In this document: one piece after another, positions 16,935-26,055 of the stretch
Position numbering within the stretch: position 1 is the first letter of the stretch
Layout: each line of letters opens with the position of its first letter
Origin: Lachnospiraceae bacterium
Lineage (GTDB): Bacteria; Bacillota; Clostridia; Lachnospirales; Lachnospiraceae
DNA length: 35,694 nucleotides
Direction of reading: 5' to 3'
Assembly (NCBI GenBank): GCA_015057435.1
Contig: SVEJ01000032.1
Span: forward strand, 1-35,694
The notes under the pieces: generated by a model
Seen by the model: only the letters and a program-made list of their open reading frames with translations
What the model was told of the DNA's origin: nothing
Database searches by the model: none
Position numbers and translations under genes: made by a program

Positions 16935-18179
16935 TTATGGTCTCACCTGTCCGTTACCATAGATAATATACTTGATCGTTGTAAGTGCTTCTAAGCCCAT
17001 TGGACCTCTTGCATGGAGCTTTTGTGTACTAATTCCAATCTCCGCTCCGAATCCAAACTCAAAGCCGTCTGTAAATCTGGTAGATGCATTAACATATACA
17101 GCTGCAGAATCCACCTCATTCAAGAATCGCTGGGCATTATCATAATCCTTGGTTACGATAGACTCCGAATGTCCGGTAGAATTGGCATTGATATGCTCAA
17201 TTGCCTCATCCACAGAAGAAACCACCTTTGCAGAGATAATCTTATCCAAGTACTCTGTTGCATAATCTTCCTCTGTTGCAGGAATTACATAAGAATCGTA
17301 AGACTGCACTTTTTCGTCACCACGAATCTCACAATCTTTTTCCTTTAATGCTGCAATAATCTTAGGTGCAACTTCATCTACGATATCCTGATGAATAATC
17401 AAAGATTCGCATGCATTACATACACCAAGACGTTGCATCTTTGCATTGGTTACAATAGAAACAGCCATATCTACATCAGCTGTTGCATCAATATATACAT
17501 GACAGTTACCTGTACCTGTTTCAATTACAGGAACCGTAGCATTTGCAACAACAGAACGAATAAGACCTGCTCCACCACGCGGAATCAACACATCAATATA
17601 TTCGTTCATCTTCATCATCTTTGTTGCTGTTTCACGGCTGGTATCTTCTAATAAGAATACAGCATCCGGTGTTACATTGTTCTCTTCCAATGATTTTTTA
17701 ATAATATCTACCAAAACAATATTAGAGTAGATGCAATCAGAACCACCACGTAATATCACAGCATTTCCTGTCTTAAAGCAAAGTGAAAATGCATCCACCG
17801 TTACATTAGGACGAGATTCATAAATCATACCGATAACACCTAAAGGCACTCTCTTCTTACCAACCATAAGTCCGTTTGGACGCGATTTCATAGATAACAC
17901 TTCTCCAACCGGATCATCTAATGCTGCAACCTGTCTTACACCTTCTGCAATTCCTTCTATACGCTCAACAGTAAGACGCAGGCGATCCTGTAAGGATTCC
18001 GGCATGTTGTTAGCAATACCGTTTTCAAGGTCTTTTGCATTGGCTGCTAAAATCTTTTCTGTATTTTCAATTAAATTTCTTGCTACCGTCACAAGGCAAG
18101 CATTTTTATCTGTCTGTGTTAATTTCATTAAGCTTCTTGATGCTGCTTTCGCAAGCTGTCCCATTCTTTCTAATTCCAT
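16935..18179 (-). CDS. proA: Glutamate-5-semialdehyde dehydrogenase (gamma-glutamyl phosphate reductase)
   Basis: ProA reduces gamma-glutamyl phosphate with NADPH to glutamate semialdehyde, the second step of proline synthesis. The 414-residue length is normal. Family landmarks are present: [56 protein letters not shown], the catalytic Cys in VCNACESL, and the C-terminal [12 protein letters not shown]. An AAGGAG site precedes the ATG. The usual partner proB is not adjacent. The upstream gap (18180-18251) is AT-rich with a possible TTGATG box but no convincing -10, so I do not call a promoter. Confidence 0.96.
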   Translation of the reverse strand: MELERMGQLAKAASRSLMKLTQTDKNACLVTVARNLIENTEKILAANAKDLENGIANNMPESLQDRLRLTVERIEGIAEGVRQVAALDDPVGEVLSMKSRPNGLMVGKKRVPLGVIGMIYESRPNVTVDAFSLCFKTGNAVILRGGSDCIYSNIVLVDIIKKSLEENNVTPDAVFLLEDTSRETATKMMKMNEYIDVLIPRGGAGLIRSVVANATVPVIETGTGNCHVYIDATADVDMAVSIVTNAKMQRLGVCNACESLIIHQDIVDEVAPKIIAALKEKDCEIRGDEKVQSYDSYVIPATEEDYATEYLDKIISAKVVSSVDEAIEHINANSTGHSESIVTKDYDNAQRFLNEVDSAAVYVNASTRFTDGFEFGFGAEIGISTQKLHARGPMGLEALTTIKYIIYGNGQVRP

Positions 18180-18251
18180 GTAATAATCTCCTTCTTTGCT
18201 ATATTTTTTAATATTTATATTATTAACATCATCAATAATAAATTTCGTTCT

Positions 18252-18665
18252 TTATTCAATAACTAATTCACTATAGATTTCACCATCTTCTTCAATATCT
18301 TTGTTATAAACATGCTTACCGATAATCGTTCTAAGTTCTCTGATATCTTCAATATCCATAGCTGCAAATTCCAAATAACAGACTTTCGAATTGGACAGAT
18401 TTTGTTCTTCATAAAAATCAGAAATATGACATAAGAACTTATCTAATATATCTTCAAGGGGATATTGTGATATATTGTCTGCAAATTCTCCTTCTTCATA
18501 TTCTGGTTCTTGTTCGAATGATAACGAGGTTACATATAAAATCTCATCATCTTCCTTATGCTCATAAATTCCATCATCCAGCTGTTTATATGCTGATTTT
18601 TTGAATATGGATAACAGACCTGTTTTTTTGTATTTATCTGCATTATAATTTTGAATGTTTTTCAT
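18252..18665 (-). CDS. Acidic cytoplasmic protein, unknown
   Basis: The protein has 137 residues with no signal or membrane segment. A basic N-terminus (YNADKYKKTGLLSIFKKSAYKQ) precedes a strongly acidic body, with EDDE, EPEYEEGEF and a final IEEDGEIYSELVIE. It has the look of a small immunity-like or regulatory protein, but I recognise no family. AGGAGA lies before the ATG. It sits between the CPBP protease gene (79 bases upstream) and proA. Confidence 0.65.
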   Translation of the reverse strand: MKNIQNYNADKYKKTGLLSIFKKSAYKQLDDGIYEHKEDDEILYVTSLSFEQEPEYEEGEFADNISQYPLEDILDKFLCHISDFYEEQNLSNSKVCYLEFAAMDIEDIRELRTIIGKHVYNKDIEEDGEIYSELVIE

Positions 18666-18744
18666 TACAACGTCTCCTGTATATGTAATTTACTATGATT
18701 TTTTCATCTACGAAAAACTGCTTTTTAATATCTACCTCAGATAC

Positions 18745-19413
18745 TCATCCGCCAACAAATATGAATAGCAACAAATCCCAATACATATGTATAACGATTG
18801 GTACGAATATACTTCTACTTTTAATAAAAGTCCAACCGAAGATAAAATATAATACAATGTGTACGATACATGCATAACTTGTAAAAATACTAATCAACAT
18901 CTGATATTGAATCCATTTTGGGAAGTGCATTAGAAGGAAGAAAATGGTACTGATAATGATACCTTTCCACTTCTTATCGTCTTCAATTACCATATTAAGT
19001 AACCAACCTCGAGCTACAAGTTCTTCTGTTAATCCTACAAATAATACTATAACTATTTTATCTAAACCAAATTCATCAGCAATGGCAATTTCTCCACACG
19101 CAAAATATGCATAAATTAATATAAAAATAGTAAATATTATAAATATCGGAAGGTATTTTATCCAACGAACCTTCGTAGTAAACATTTCCTTCAACGAAAT
19201 ACTTATATCATTTTTATAATGTTTTATTAATACAATTGCCGGAAGCGTATATATTATATTCTTAATCACCCCATGTTTTATAAACTCACATAAAACCTGA
19301 TTCGTAATATATATATCAAGCCATTCATCTACAAATATACGATAACATGTCCATATAGTAATAAAAATAATAAAATATATCGTTGCCACTGTTATTTTCT
19401 TTTTATTTGTCAT
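18745..19413 (-). CDS. CPBP-family intramembrane protease
   Basis: The protein has 222 residues with about seven hydrophobic segments. The Abi/CPBP catalytic motifs are all present: E130-E131-x3-R135 in LTEELVARGWLL, H163 in LLMHFP and H209 in IVIHMYWD. These proteases cleave within membranes and in Gram-positives take part in bacteriocin self-immunity or processing. No bacteriocin gene is visible beside it. An AGAGGA site precedes the ATG. It follows the folate gene by 74 bases with no terminator seen. Confidence 0.85.
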   Translation of the reverse strand: MTNKKKITVATIYFIIFITIWTCYRIFVDEWLDIYITNQVLCEFIKHGVIKNIIYTLPAIVLIKHYKNDISISLKEMFTTKVRWIKYLPIFIIFTIFILIYAYFACGEIAIADEFGLDKIVIVLFVGLTEELVARGWLLNMVIEDDKKWKGIIISTIFFLLMHFPKWIQYQMLISIFTSYACIVHIVLYFIFGWTFIKSRSIFVPIVIHMYWDLLLFIFVGG

Positions 19414-19487
19414 AGATAGATTCCTCTTAAATCATTCATTTTATTTATTAAATAACTTCGTGTATATCTCTCACAAAATGATACAAC

Positions 19488-20045
19488 TTAGAACATTTCG
19501 CTCTCTGTCACAATATAATCCGGCAATATATCATGCTCTTCATACGGTAATTCATTCACTATCTGAAAATCATAACAAAATGCCATTGTAATATGTTCAT
19601 CATGCAGAGCCAAATATTTGTCATAATACCCGCCACCATAACCTAATCGATGTTTATTACGATCAAAGGCAAGACCGGGCATTAAAATCAATGCTTTTTC
19701 TTGTAACGTATCCGTGTGTTCATCAAACTCAGGTTCGCGTATACCGTAGTTTCCATCCCGATAAATGGTATCTTGCGTAATCCGGTAAAATTCCATAGTC
19801 TTACGCATTTCATCTGTCACCGGTAAATACACATTTTTCCCATCCTGTAACGCTTGTTTTTTTATGTACGCACAGCTCACTTCGTTGCGAAATGCTTCAT
19901 AGACACAGATGTGTGTACATTCTTTATAGATTGAACTCTGCAATAATTGTTCTGTAATCTGTCTTGAACGTACATCCATTTCTTCATTTGTCAAAGCATC
20001 TCTTATCTCACGCATTTTCTTACGTAAAATTATCTTATTATCCAT
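19488..20045 (-). CDS. 5-formyltetrahydrofolate cyclo-ligase
   Basis: This enzyme converts 5-formyl-THF to 5,10-methenyl-THF using ATP. The 185-residue length is typical. The N-terminal basic ILRKKMREIRDAL, the YEAFRNEVS substrate segment, GNYGIREP, LILMPGLAFDRNKHRLGYGGGYYDK (nucleotide-binding loop RLGYGGGYYD) and a C-terminal LPYEEHDILPDYIVTE match the family throughout. GGAGAA lies before the ATG. It is in a same-strand run with the DUF896 gene (41 bases) and the CPBP gene, without obvious pathway links. Confidence 0.95.
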   Translation of the reverse strand: MDNKIILRKKMREIRDALTNEEMDVRSRQITEQLLQSSIYKECTHICVYEAFRNEVSCAYIKKQALQDGKNVYLPVTDEMRKTMEFYRITQDTIYRDGNYGIREPEFDEHTDTLQEKALILMPGLAFDRNKHRLGYGGGYYDKYLALHDEHITMAFCYDFQIVNELPYEEHDILPDYIVTESEMF

Positions 20046-20086
20046 AGAATTTCTCCATAATATTCACTATACTTCTTCTATGCAAT

Positions 20087-20311
20087 CTATTTCTTTTCCT
20101 CATTGCGCATACGAACCATCTTAAGCGGTGTCACACTTCCATCTTCATTCTTAATACTTGTATTATCTAATGTGGCACGAATGTTACCACGAATAGCTGC
20201 AACATATTCCTTACGAAGTACTTGTTGTTCTGCCTTTTCTTCTTCTGTCAAACCTTCAGCTTTTGACTTATGATATAACTCGTTAATTCTTGCAATCTTT
20301 TCTTCATTCAT
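20087..20311 (-). CDS. DUF896 (YnzC-like, UPF0291) protein
   Basis: The 74-residue protein begins MNEEKIARINELYHKSK and contains LTEEEKAEQQVLRKEYV and the conserved RGNIRATLDNTSI, all typical of DUF896. These are small helical-hairpin proteins. In Bacillus subtilis the relative YnzC is in a LexA-controlled operon, but function is unknown. The open frame runs upstream to 20362, but the AGGAAGGA site fits the ATG at 20309-20311. A perfect inverted repeat lies 33 bases upstream (20344-20372), in the likely promoter region. Confidence 0.9.
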   Translation of the reverse strand: MNEEKIARINELYHKSKAEGLTEEEKAEQQVLRKEYVAAIRGNIRATLDNTSIKNEDGSVTPLKMVRMRNEEKK

Positions 20312-20343
20312 GTTATCTGTTTCCTTCCTAATTCTAACTTTTG

Positions 20344-20372
20344 TAACAGATTCATAAAACAAGAATCTGTTA
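20344..20372. repeat. Perfect inverted repeat upstream of the DUF896 gene
   Basis: TAACAGATTC (20344-20353) and GAATCTGTTA (20363-20372) form a perfect 10-base inverted repeat with a nine-base spacer. It lies between the COG2509 stop at 20403 and the DUF896 start. No T-run follows on the minus strand. A TATAAT-like box (20374-20379) directly abuts it, so an operator or an mRNA leader hairpin is more likely than a terminator. Confidence 0.5.
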
Positions 20373-20402
20373 TATTATAATATATATTATGCACTCATTA
20401 TA

Positions 20403-22001
20403 TTAATCAAACGGAGCATATTCCTTAATAATTGCTTCTGCAACTTTCATGCCGTCCATTGCAGCAGACATGATTCCGCCTGCATATCCTGCTCCTTCTC
20501 CACAAGGATACAAACCTTGTACATTCGATTGAAATGTTGCATCACGATGAATTCTGACAGGAGATGATGTTCTGCTCTCTATACCGGAAAGCACTGTATC
20601 CGGATGAGAAAATCCCGGTATCTGATGTTCAAATGCGTGCATTCCTTCCGTAATTGCTTCTGCCATAAATGACGGTAAGCAACTAGCCACATTTCCAAGT
20701 ACATATTCTCCTTTGATCTGTGGTGATATTTCTCCAAGTTGCTTTGTTGCTTGTCCAAGTTCAAAGTCTTCAAAACGTTGAACTACTACTTTTCCGCCAC
20801 CTTGTTCATATATATTATGTTCCAATTTCCGTTGAAATTCTATTCCGGCTAACGGATGGTCATTGTTAAAATCTTGTCTTCGCACAGTCACAACAATCGC
20901 AGAATTAGAGTTAACACCATTTCTGCCACTATAACTCATACCATTTACAGCAGTACATCCCTCTTCTGAAGATGCATTAACTACGTATCCACCCGGACAC
21001 ATACAAAAAGAATAAACGCCTCTTCCTTGTTCTGTCTGATGTGTCACTTTATATGGTGCAGCAGGTAAGATATCTGCTTCTTGTCCATTACCATACATCA
21101 CCGTTTGAATCATGGATGCGGGATGTTCTACGCGTACTCCCATCGCAAAATCTTTTGATTCCATCGATAGATTCTTATTATACAACATTTCAAATGTATC
21201 TCTGGCGCTATGTCCGATTGCTAACACAACCAGATTCGTATCGACTACTTTTTCAAAGCCTTTGTGAAGCAAATGAACACTTTGAATACAATTGTTCTCA
21301 ATAATAACATCCGTAACTTTCGTATCAAATAAAAATACACCGCCTAAGCTTTCAATTTCTTCTCTGATACCTTTTACAATATTCACCAGCAAATCCGTTC
21401 CAACATGCGGTTTATTATCATATAAGATTTCTTCCGTGGCGCCATATTGAACAAATTTCTCTAAAACATAACGGATTCTTCCAAACTTGTCTTTTACTTG
21501 TGTATTTAACTTACCATCACTAAAAGTACCTGCTCCGCCTTCACCAAATTGCACATTACATTCAGGATTCAGTGAACCATCTTTCCAAAATGCATCGACA
21601 ACTGCCATACGTTCTTCAACAGGCAATCCTCGTTCAACAATGACAGGCTCATATCCCATCTTCGCCAACAATAATCCGCAAAATAATCCTGCAGGACCTG
21701 CGCCGACAATAATCGGATGATGCTTCATCACACTTGTTCCTGATTGAGGAAAATGATAATAAGTCCGTTTTGTTAACATAACATTTTTATCGTTAACCTT
21801 TTTCAAAATCTTCTTTTCATCTTTCGAAAATACGCCAACCTGATATACATAATGAATATCATTTTTCTTTCTCGCATCAATCGAACGTCTTAGAATAATA
21901 TACTCCAGTACATGATTTAGTTTTAATTTCTTTTGAATTTGTTTCTCTAATTGTGTAACCGATTCCATAACCGATACACGAATACCTTTTATCTCAATCA
22001 T
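20403..22001 (-). CDS. FAD-dependent oxidoreductase, COG2509 family
   Basis: The protein has 532 residues. An N-terminal domain of about 95 residues precedes a Rossmann motif PIIVGAGPAGLFCGLLLA (GAGPAG at 100-105), with the second-strand Glu in PVIVERG. Internal landmarks are NVQFGEGGAGTFSDGKL, VLAIGHSARDTF, and the C-terminal FAD loop LYPCGEGAGYAGGIMSAAMDG. This matches the COG2509 'uncharacterized FAD-dependent dehydrogenase' group. Substrate and reaction are unknown. Its ATG begins one base after the stop of the BaiN-type gene, so the two flavoproteins are translationally coupled. Confidence 0.9.
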   Translation of the reverse strand: MIEIKGIRVSVMESVTQLEKQIQKKLKLNHVLEYIILRRSIDARKKNDIHYVYQVGVFSKDEKKILKKVNDKNVMLTKRTYYHFPQSGTSVMKHHPIIVGAGPAGLFCGLLLAKMGYEPVIVERGLPVEERMAVVDAFWKDGSLNPECNVQFGEGGAGTFSDGKLNTQVKDKFGRIRYVLEKFVQYGATEEILYDNKPHVGTDLLVNIVKGIREEIESLGGVFLFDTKVTDVIIENNCIQSVHLLHKGFEKVVDTNLVVLAIGHSARDTFEMLYNKNLSMESKDFAMGVRVEHPASMIQTVMYGNGQEADILPAAPYKVTHQTEQGRGVYSFCMCPGGYVVNASSEEGCTAVNGMSYSGRNGVNSNSAIVVTVRRQDFNNDHPLAGIEFQRKLEHNIYEQGGGKVVVQRFEDFELGQATKQLGEISPQIKGEYVLGNVASCLPSFMAEAITEGMHAFEHQIPGFSHPDTVLSGIESRTSSPVRIHRDATFQSNVQGLYPCGEGAGYAGGIMSAAMDGMKVAEAIIKEYAPFD

Positions 22002-22002
22002 A

Positions 22003-23259
22003 TTATCTTACCTTATGAACAATATCCTCTACTGCTTGTAAAGCTGACAAAATGGCAAATGTAAGATTATATCCGCCGCACTTAGCATGTACATCAAGCA
22101 CTTCACCAACTACATACAAATTCTTATAGTTCTTACATTCAAAGGAATCCACGGATACCATATCCGTTGCAATCCCGCCACCGGTCACCTGTGCTTTCTC
22201 ATAATCTTCAACAAATTGTAGGCGATACTCCAATTTCTTGAGTGTCGATACAATTCGATTCACGTGTTTTTCAGTCATATCTGTTAACAAAAGCATATCC
22301 GTTATCTTACATCGCTTCAAAATATAACGAACCATCGCTTTTGGTAATATTCCCTCTAACATAAAAGCAATCGTTTCGTTCGGTGTTTTGTCCTTTTGCG
22401 TCAGAATCAGATCCTTTAATTGATCCCATGTCAAACACGGCACAATATCAATATATAGCGAACCACTTTCGTTATTCTTTCCGCAACGATTCCAGTAACA
22501 CGAAAGATTCATTATTACAATTCCCGATACATTATGATCATTAAACTGAATCTGGCCTGATTCCTTATAATTCGTTCCGTCCTCTAATTTCAAGGTTACA
22601 TTTCCATCCAGACGAACACCTTTTGCAAGGCGAAGGTCCGCATCATCTATGTACAATGGACTAAGAACCGGATAAAGAGGATGCACTTTTAATCCTAACT
22701 TTTGTAATATCTGATATCCTTCTTTGGTCCCGCCAAGCTTAGGTGCAGCACAGCCACCCGTTGCAACTAAAATCATATTCGCATCATATGTAATCCTTTG
22801 ATCATCTTGTAACGTCGTAACACGATATGCAGATGATTCATTTTGCAATGGAGTAATATCTGTCACTTTGGAGTCAAATATAAATGTAACGCCTGACATT
22901 TTCGCCTTTTCAAATAAATGCTGACTTACCTGTTTTGCCTGATTGGAAAACGGATAATAATATCCATTCTTTTCGTAGAGCAAAATTCCGGCCTGTTCTA
23001 AAAAGCTTATCATCTGTACATAAGAATGTTTTTCAAACCATGTATGCATGAATGTATTCGAATCTGAAAAATAAGCATCTTCCTTATAATCCGAATTCGA
23101 AACATTACACTTACCGTTACCGGTTGCATTCAACTTGCGACCCGGTATCGTTTCTTTTTCCAAAACTAATATATTGAATTGTGGTAAATGTTGTTTTGCA
23201 TAATATGCAGCAGCCAAACCTGCAGCACCAGCACCAACAATAATCAAATCATAAATCAT
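22003..23259 (-). CDS. BaiN/HI0933-type flavoprotein
   Basis: The protein has 418 residues. The N-terminal dinucleotide motif is LIIVGAGAAGLAAAYYA (GAGAAG at 9-14), followed by the family signature PGRKLNATGNGKCNVSN. Other landmarks are VATGGCAAPKLGGTKEGYQ, an HVNRIV segment and the C-terminal VVGEVLDVHAKCGGYNLTFA. HI0933/YhiN proteins bind FAD, and some clostridial members (BaiN) take part in reductive bile-acid 7-dehydroxylation. No other bai genes are present here, so that role should not be assumed. AAGGA lies before the ATG, and the gene is coupled to the COG2509 gene downstream. Confidence 0.92.
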   Translation of the reverse strand: MIYDLIIVGAGAAGLAAAYYAKQHLPQFNILVLEKETIPGRKLNATGNGKCNVSNSDYKEDAYFSDSNTFMHTWFEKHSYVQMISFLEQAGILLYEKNGYYYPFSNQAKQVSQHLFEKAKMSGVTFIFDSKVTDITPLQNESSAYRVTTLQDDQRITYDANMILVATGGCAAPKLGGTKEGYQILQKLGLKVHPLYPVLSPLYIDDADLRLAKGVRLDGNVTLKLEDGTNYKESGQIQFNDHNVSGIVIMNLSCYWNRCGKNNESGSLYIDIVPCLTWDQLKDLILTQKDKTPNETIAFMLEGILPKAMVRYILKRCKITDMLLLTDMTEKHVNRIVSTLKKLEYRLQFVEDYEKAQVTGGGIATDMVSVDSFECKNYKNLYVVGEVLDVHAKCGGYNLTFAILSALQAVEDIVHKVR

Positions 23260-23273
23260 ATATTTTATCCTTC

Positions 23274-23870
23274 TTAACTCGAATATGTTTCAAGAAAATT
23301 ATATAATGCATTTTCATCTTCCAAATAGTAACCATTCTTTACTTCTTCACGCAAATCCTCAGGAAGAACATGTATTGAAATGGATGTATACTCATATACC
23401 GTCTTCGCATCCCCGTTTAATATTACAATCGTCCCGTTATTAGACTTTGCATAATATCCTTCATACTTTGGTTTTTCATATGTTTTACGTAAACAAATTT
23501 CATTATCTTTATAAGAAACAAGCTGATACGTAGTCAATCCCAAAGCAAGTTCTTCTTTTGACAAATCTTTCATATAAGTTTTAAGATATTCCTCAAGCTG
23601 TTTCTTATCGCATCCAATCAAAACAGGAATATTGCCAACATGTTCCGTGAGTGTTCTATCGTCTTTTGTATAATAATGTTCAACAACAAATTGTGTATCT
23701 TTCGTAACCGGAAAGGTGTTAGATGCATGCATAGCTTCTACAAGAACATATTCTCCGCTTTCCGTTTTTATATATTTTTCAGGATAAAAATAGTGATATG
23801 AATATACACCAATCCCTAAACAGACACCAACAAACAATGAAATAATAGCAAAAACCATACTTCTTTTCAT
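23274..23870 (-). CDS. Exported or membrane-anchored BofC-like protein
   Basis: The protein has 198 residues from the ATG at 23868-23870, which has a strong GGAGG site. The longer frame to 23909 lacks one. A hydrophobic N-terminal helix (about 4-25) anchors or exports it. The body shows VVEHYYTKDDRTLTEHVG and ends in EYTSISIHVLPEDLR and LYNFLETYSS. That last portion resembles the C-terminal domain of BofC, the forespore protein that controls SpoIVB in Bacillus, but similarity is by eye only. If correct, it supports a spore-former or its descendant. It sits between cdd (66 bases) and the BaiN-type gene (14 bases). Confidence 0.55.
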   Translation of the reverse strand: MKRSMVFAIISLFVGVCLGIGVYSYHYFYPEKYIKTESGEYVLVEAMHASNTFPVTKDTQFVVEHYYTKDDRTLTEHVGNIPVLIGCDKKQLEEYLKTYMKDLSKEELALGLTTYQLVSYKDNEICLRKTYEKPKYEGYYAKSNNGTIVILNGDAKTVYEYTSISIHVLPEDLREEVKNGYYLEDENALYNFLETYSS

Positions 23871-23936
23871 AATTACCTCCAACTTTCGGTATACGAACAG
23901 TATGGTCAAGAATATATTGAAATATTCAAAGAAAGT

Positions 23937-24314
23937 TTATAGAACAAATCCTTTCGGAAATAATTCTTTTACTGTATAAGTTTCAATCAAATCATCTTTT
24001 TCTACAATTACATTTCCATTCGGCATAAACTCTTGCATTACTTGCAAGCATACACCACAAGGATAAGCAACACTGCCATTCCGTGTTGCAATAGCAATCT
24101 TTGTAAAAGAACGATATCCTTCTGAAACTGCTTTGAATATCGCTGTACGTTCAGCACAATTCGTAGCACCAAATGATGCATTTTCAACATTACATCCGGT
24201 AAACACCTTTCCGTCCTCAGTAAGCAATGCAGCACCAACATAAAAATCGGAATATGGTGCATAGGCATACTCTGCTGCATTTTTTGCCATTTGTATTAAT
24301 TCGAGATCTGTCAT
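23937..24314 (-). CDS. cdd: Cytidine deaminase
   Basis: The 125-residue enzyme of pyrimidine salvage deaminates cytidine and deoxycytidine. The zinc site is complete: C53-x-E55 in TNCAERTA, and C86-x2-C89 in PCGVC. The substrate segment GCNVENASFGATNC is present, as is the N-terminal APYSDFYVGAAL. In Bacillus, cdd belongs to the ybeY-dgkA-cdd-era run. Here dgkA and era are absent and a DUF3048 gene and terminator intervene. GGAG lies about ten bases before the ATG, a slightly long spacing. Confidence 0.97.
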   Translation of the reverse strand: MTDLELIQMAKNAAEYAYAPYSDFYVGAALLTEDGKVFTGCNVENASFGATNCAERTAIFKAVSEGYRSFTKIAIATRNGSVAYPCGVCLQVMQEFMPNGNVIVEKDDLIETYTVKELFPKGFVL

Positions 24315-24339
24315 AATTCATTCACTCCATTTATCTAAG

Positions 24340-24367
24340 AAAAGGGCTATAGTACTATAGCCCTTTT
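24340..24367. terminator. Bidirectional rho-independent terminator
   Basis: A perfect 28-base palindrome centres on AGTACT, with AAAAGGGCTATAGT on one arm and the matching CCC-TTTT arm on the other, so both strands end in a T-run. It lies 17 bases beyond the DUF3048 lipoprotein stop and ends that transcript before cdd. Confidence 0.85.
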
Positions 24368-24383
24368 AATCTGTCATAATATA

Positions 24384-25454
24384 TTATTCAAATGATACGC
24401 CACAACCTTCTGCACTTCCAATAATCGAAATCCATGTTTTACCCGGATTTAGCAATAACTCTTCACCATTCTCCATGTAGAATTTTGTTGGAGCCTCCTT
24501 GCTTTTCTTTTCCCATTTGATTGGAATCGCCTTACCATTTGTACAATAATATCCTTCACCGGAACCAACCAAAGTTACATTCTGCAAATCATTTTTCGGA
24601 TTAATACATTCATAAACTGACTGTTGTACAATCACATTCTTAAATGACAAGATATTATCTTCCGGATCAGCCATATTATCAATCTGTTCTTTACCATACT
24701 CGTAACGTTCATAAACACCTTTTTCTGCATTGTATACGAAATACGGTTTCATATAAGCACCGAAGCTTACATGAACGGTATTCGCAGCTGTTCCATCTGC
24801 TAACTCTGTATCTTCCTCGTTAAAAGAAAATACTTTCTCATGATCCTTACTATATTCTGTAGAATAACCAAAATCAGCAATTGCATTCACAATCTTCTCA
24901 CCGGTTGTATATACATTATGCGGAGCCACACGAGAATTATCTCTATAATAACCGGCATCATATGTCAATCCGTTAACTGCATCAATAAGACCTTCCTTTA
25001 GACGCTTCTCAGCAGGTTTGGATTGTCCGTAACAAAAATAGATTGCATTATGCTCATTAGCAACTGTCATATAATAATGTCTTGCACTACGGACAGATCC
25101 TAACTTTTCAATATCTTCATATTCTGAAAAAATAGGCATAAGTCTTGTAATTCCGCCTTCAACCATGAATTCATAAATAATATCAGCCTGCTTCGTGCTT
25201 GAAGATGGCACAGCATCTATAATATTATTAATCATAATAGCAATTGGTCGATGTGGCTTATAATCCTTTGACCAAACACCCGTTAATTCATTGTAAAATT
25301 CTCCTTCATGAAGATTCTCTGTGGTTGCTTCTTCTGTAGTTGCTTCTTGTGTTGTTGCAACTTCAGTTGTTGCCGGTTCTTCTTTTTTCTTACAACCAAA
25401 CAAAGAAAGTGCTGCAACTGTCATAATTGTAAATGCTAAAAGTTTTTTCTTCAT
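24384..25454 (-). CDS. DUF3048 (YerB-like) lipoprotein
   Basis: The 356-residue lipoprotein has a signal peptide and lipobox ending at C21 (LSLFGC). A Thr/Glu-rich linker (TTEVATTQEATTEEA) leads to the DUF3048 domain, with PIAIMINNIIDAVP, IIYEFMVEGGITRLMPIF, LGSVRSARHYY and a C-terminal GKTWISII. YerB relatives are extracytoplasmic and of unknown function. AAGGAG precedes the ATG, and a strong terminator follows. It interrupts the usual ybeY-cdd neighbourhood, 15 bases after ybeY. Confidence 0.9.
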   Translation of the reverse strand: MKKKLLAFTIMTVAALSLFGCKKKEEPATTEVATTQEATTEEATTENLHEGEFYNELTGVWSKDYKPHRPIAIMINNIIDAVPSSSTKQADIIYEFMVEGGITRLMPIFSEYEDIEKLGSVRSARHYYMTVANEHNAIYFCYGQSKPAEKRLKEGLIDAVNGLTYDAGYYRDNSRVAPHNVYTTGEKIVNAIADFGYSTEYSKDHEKVFSFNEEDTELADGTAANTVHVSFGAYMKPYFVYNAEKGVYERYEYGKEQIDNMADPEDNILSFKNVIVQQSVYECINPKNDLQNVTLVGSGEGYYCTNGKAIPIKWEKKSKEAPTKFYMENGEELLLNPGKTWISIIGSAEGCGVSFE

Positions 25455-25469
25455 AGGTAAATCTCCTTT

Positions 25470-25973
25470 TTATTCCATATCTCTCGTGTAACCAATCTGT
25501 TGCAATATCTCTTCCTGGCACTGCTCCATATGAATTCGTTCATCCTCTTCCATATGATCATAACCGGATAAATGCAACATGCTATGTGCAATCAAAAATG
25601 CATATTCGCGAATGATACTATGATTATATTGTTTTGCTTGTTCTTCTACTTTTTCAAGCGAAATCATTATATCTCCTAATAATAATTCTCCGCTAGAAGC
25701 ATTAAAATACGTAACATCATTCTCGACAACCGAAAAGTCCCCTTCCTTATCAAACGGAATCATCGGAAATGACAATACATCGGTTGGTGCATCAATATTG
25801 CGCATCTGTTGATTCATCACTTGTATGCCCGCATTGTCTGTGAGCAATATGTTCACTTCACATTCATAAGGACACTGTACATAATCCAAAGCAGCTTTTA
25901 CAACTTGTTCAGCAATACTTTCGTATTCCATAGATAATGAAAATTGTGTTTCTTTTTCTAACAGTATCGTCAT
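25470..25973 (-). CDS. ybeY: Endoribonuclease YbeY, 16S rRNA maturation factor
   Basis: The 167-residue protein has the zinc motif H130-x3-H134-x5-H140 (HSMLHLSGYDH), preceded by TDVLSFP and ELLLGDIMIS, the family's conserved strands. YbeY acts in 16S rRNA 3'-end maturation and ribosome quality control. GAGGAG lies before the ATG. It follows phoH by 82 bases, the usual partner. The 7TMR-HD gene yqfF that often lies between them in Firmicutes is absent. Confidence 0.95.
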   Translation of the reverse strand: MTILLEKETQFSLSMEYESIAEQVVKAALDYVQCPYECEVNILLTDNAGIQVMNQQMRNIDAPTDVLSFPMIPFDKEGDFSVVENDVTYFNASSGELLLGDIMISLEKVEEQAKQYNHSIIREYAFLIAHSMLHLSGYDHMEEDERIHMEQCQEEILQQIGYTRDME

Positions 25974-26055
25974 ATAAACTCCTCGCAGATCATATTACAT
26001 AAATCTTAATAATTATACACTATATATGCTAACAAATCAAGCAAGCCACACAAGA

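Noticed and set aside
18666-18744. A terminator after the CPBP gene
   Set aside because: A short TTTTTC/GAAAAA stem is present but it is six AT-rich pairs without a T-run.
22003-23259. A bile-acid dehydroxylation gene (baiN) in a bai operon
   Set aside because: Only the broad HI0933 family fits. None of the other bai genes is in the window.
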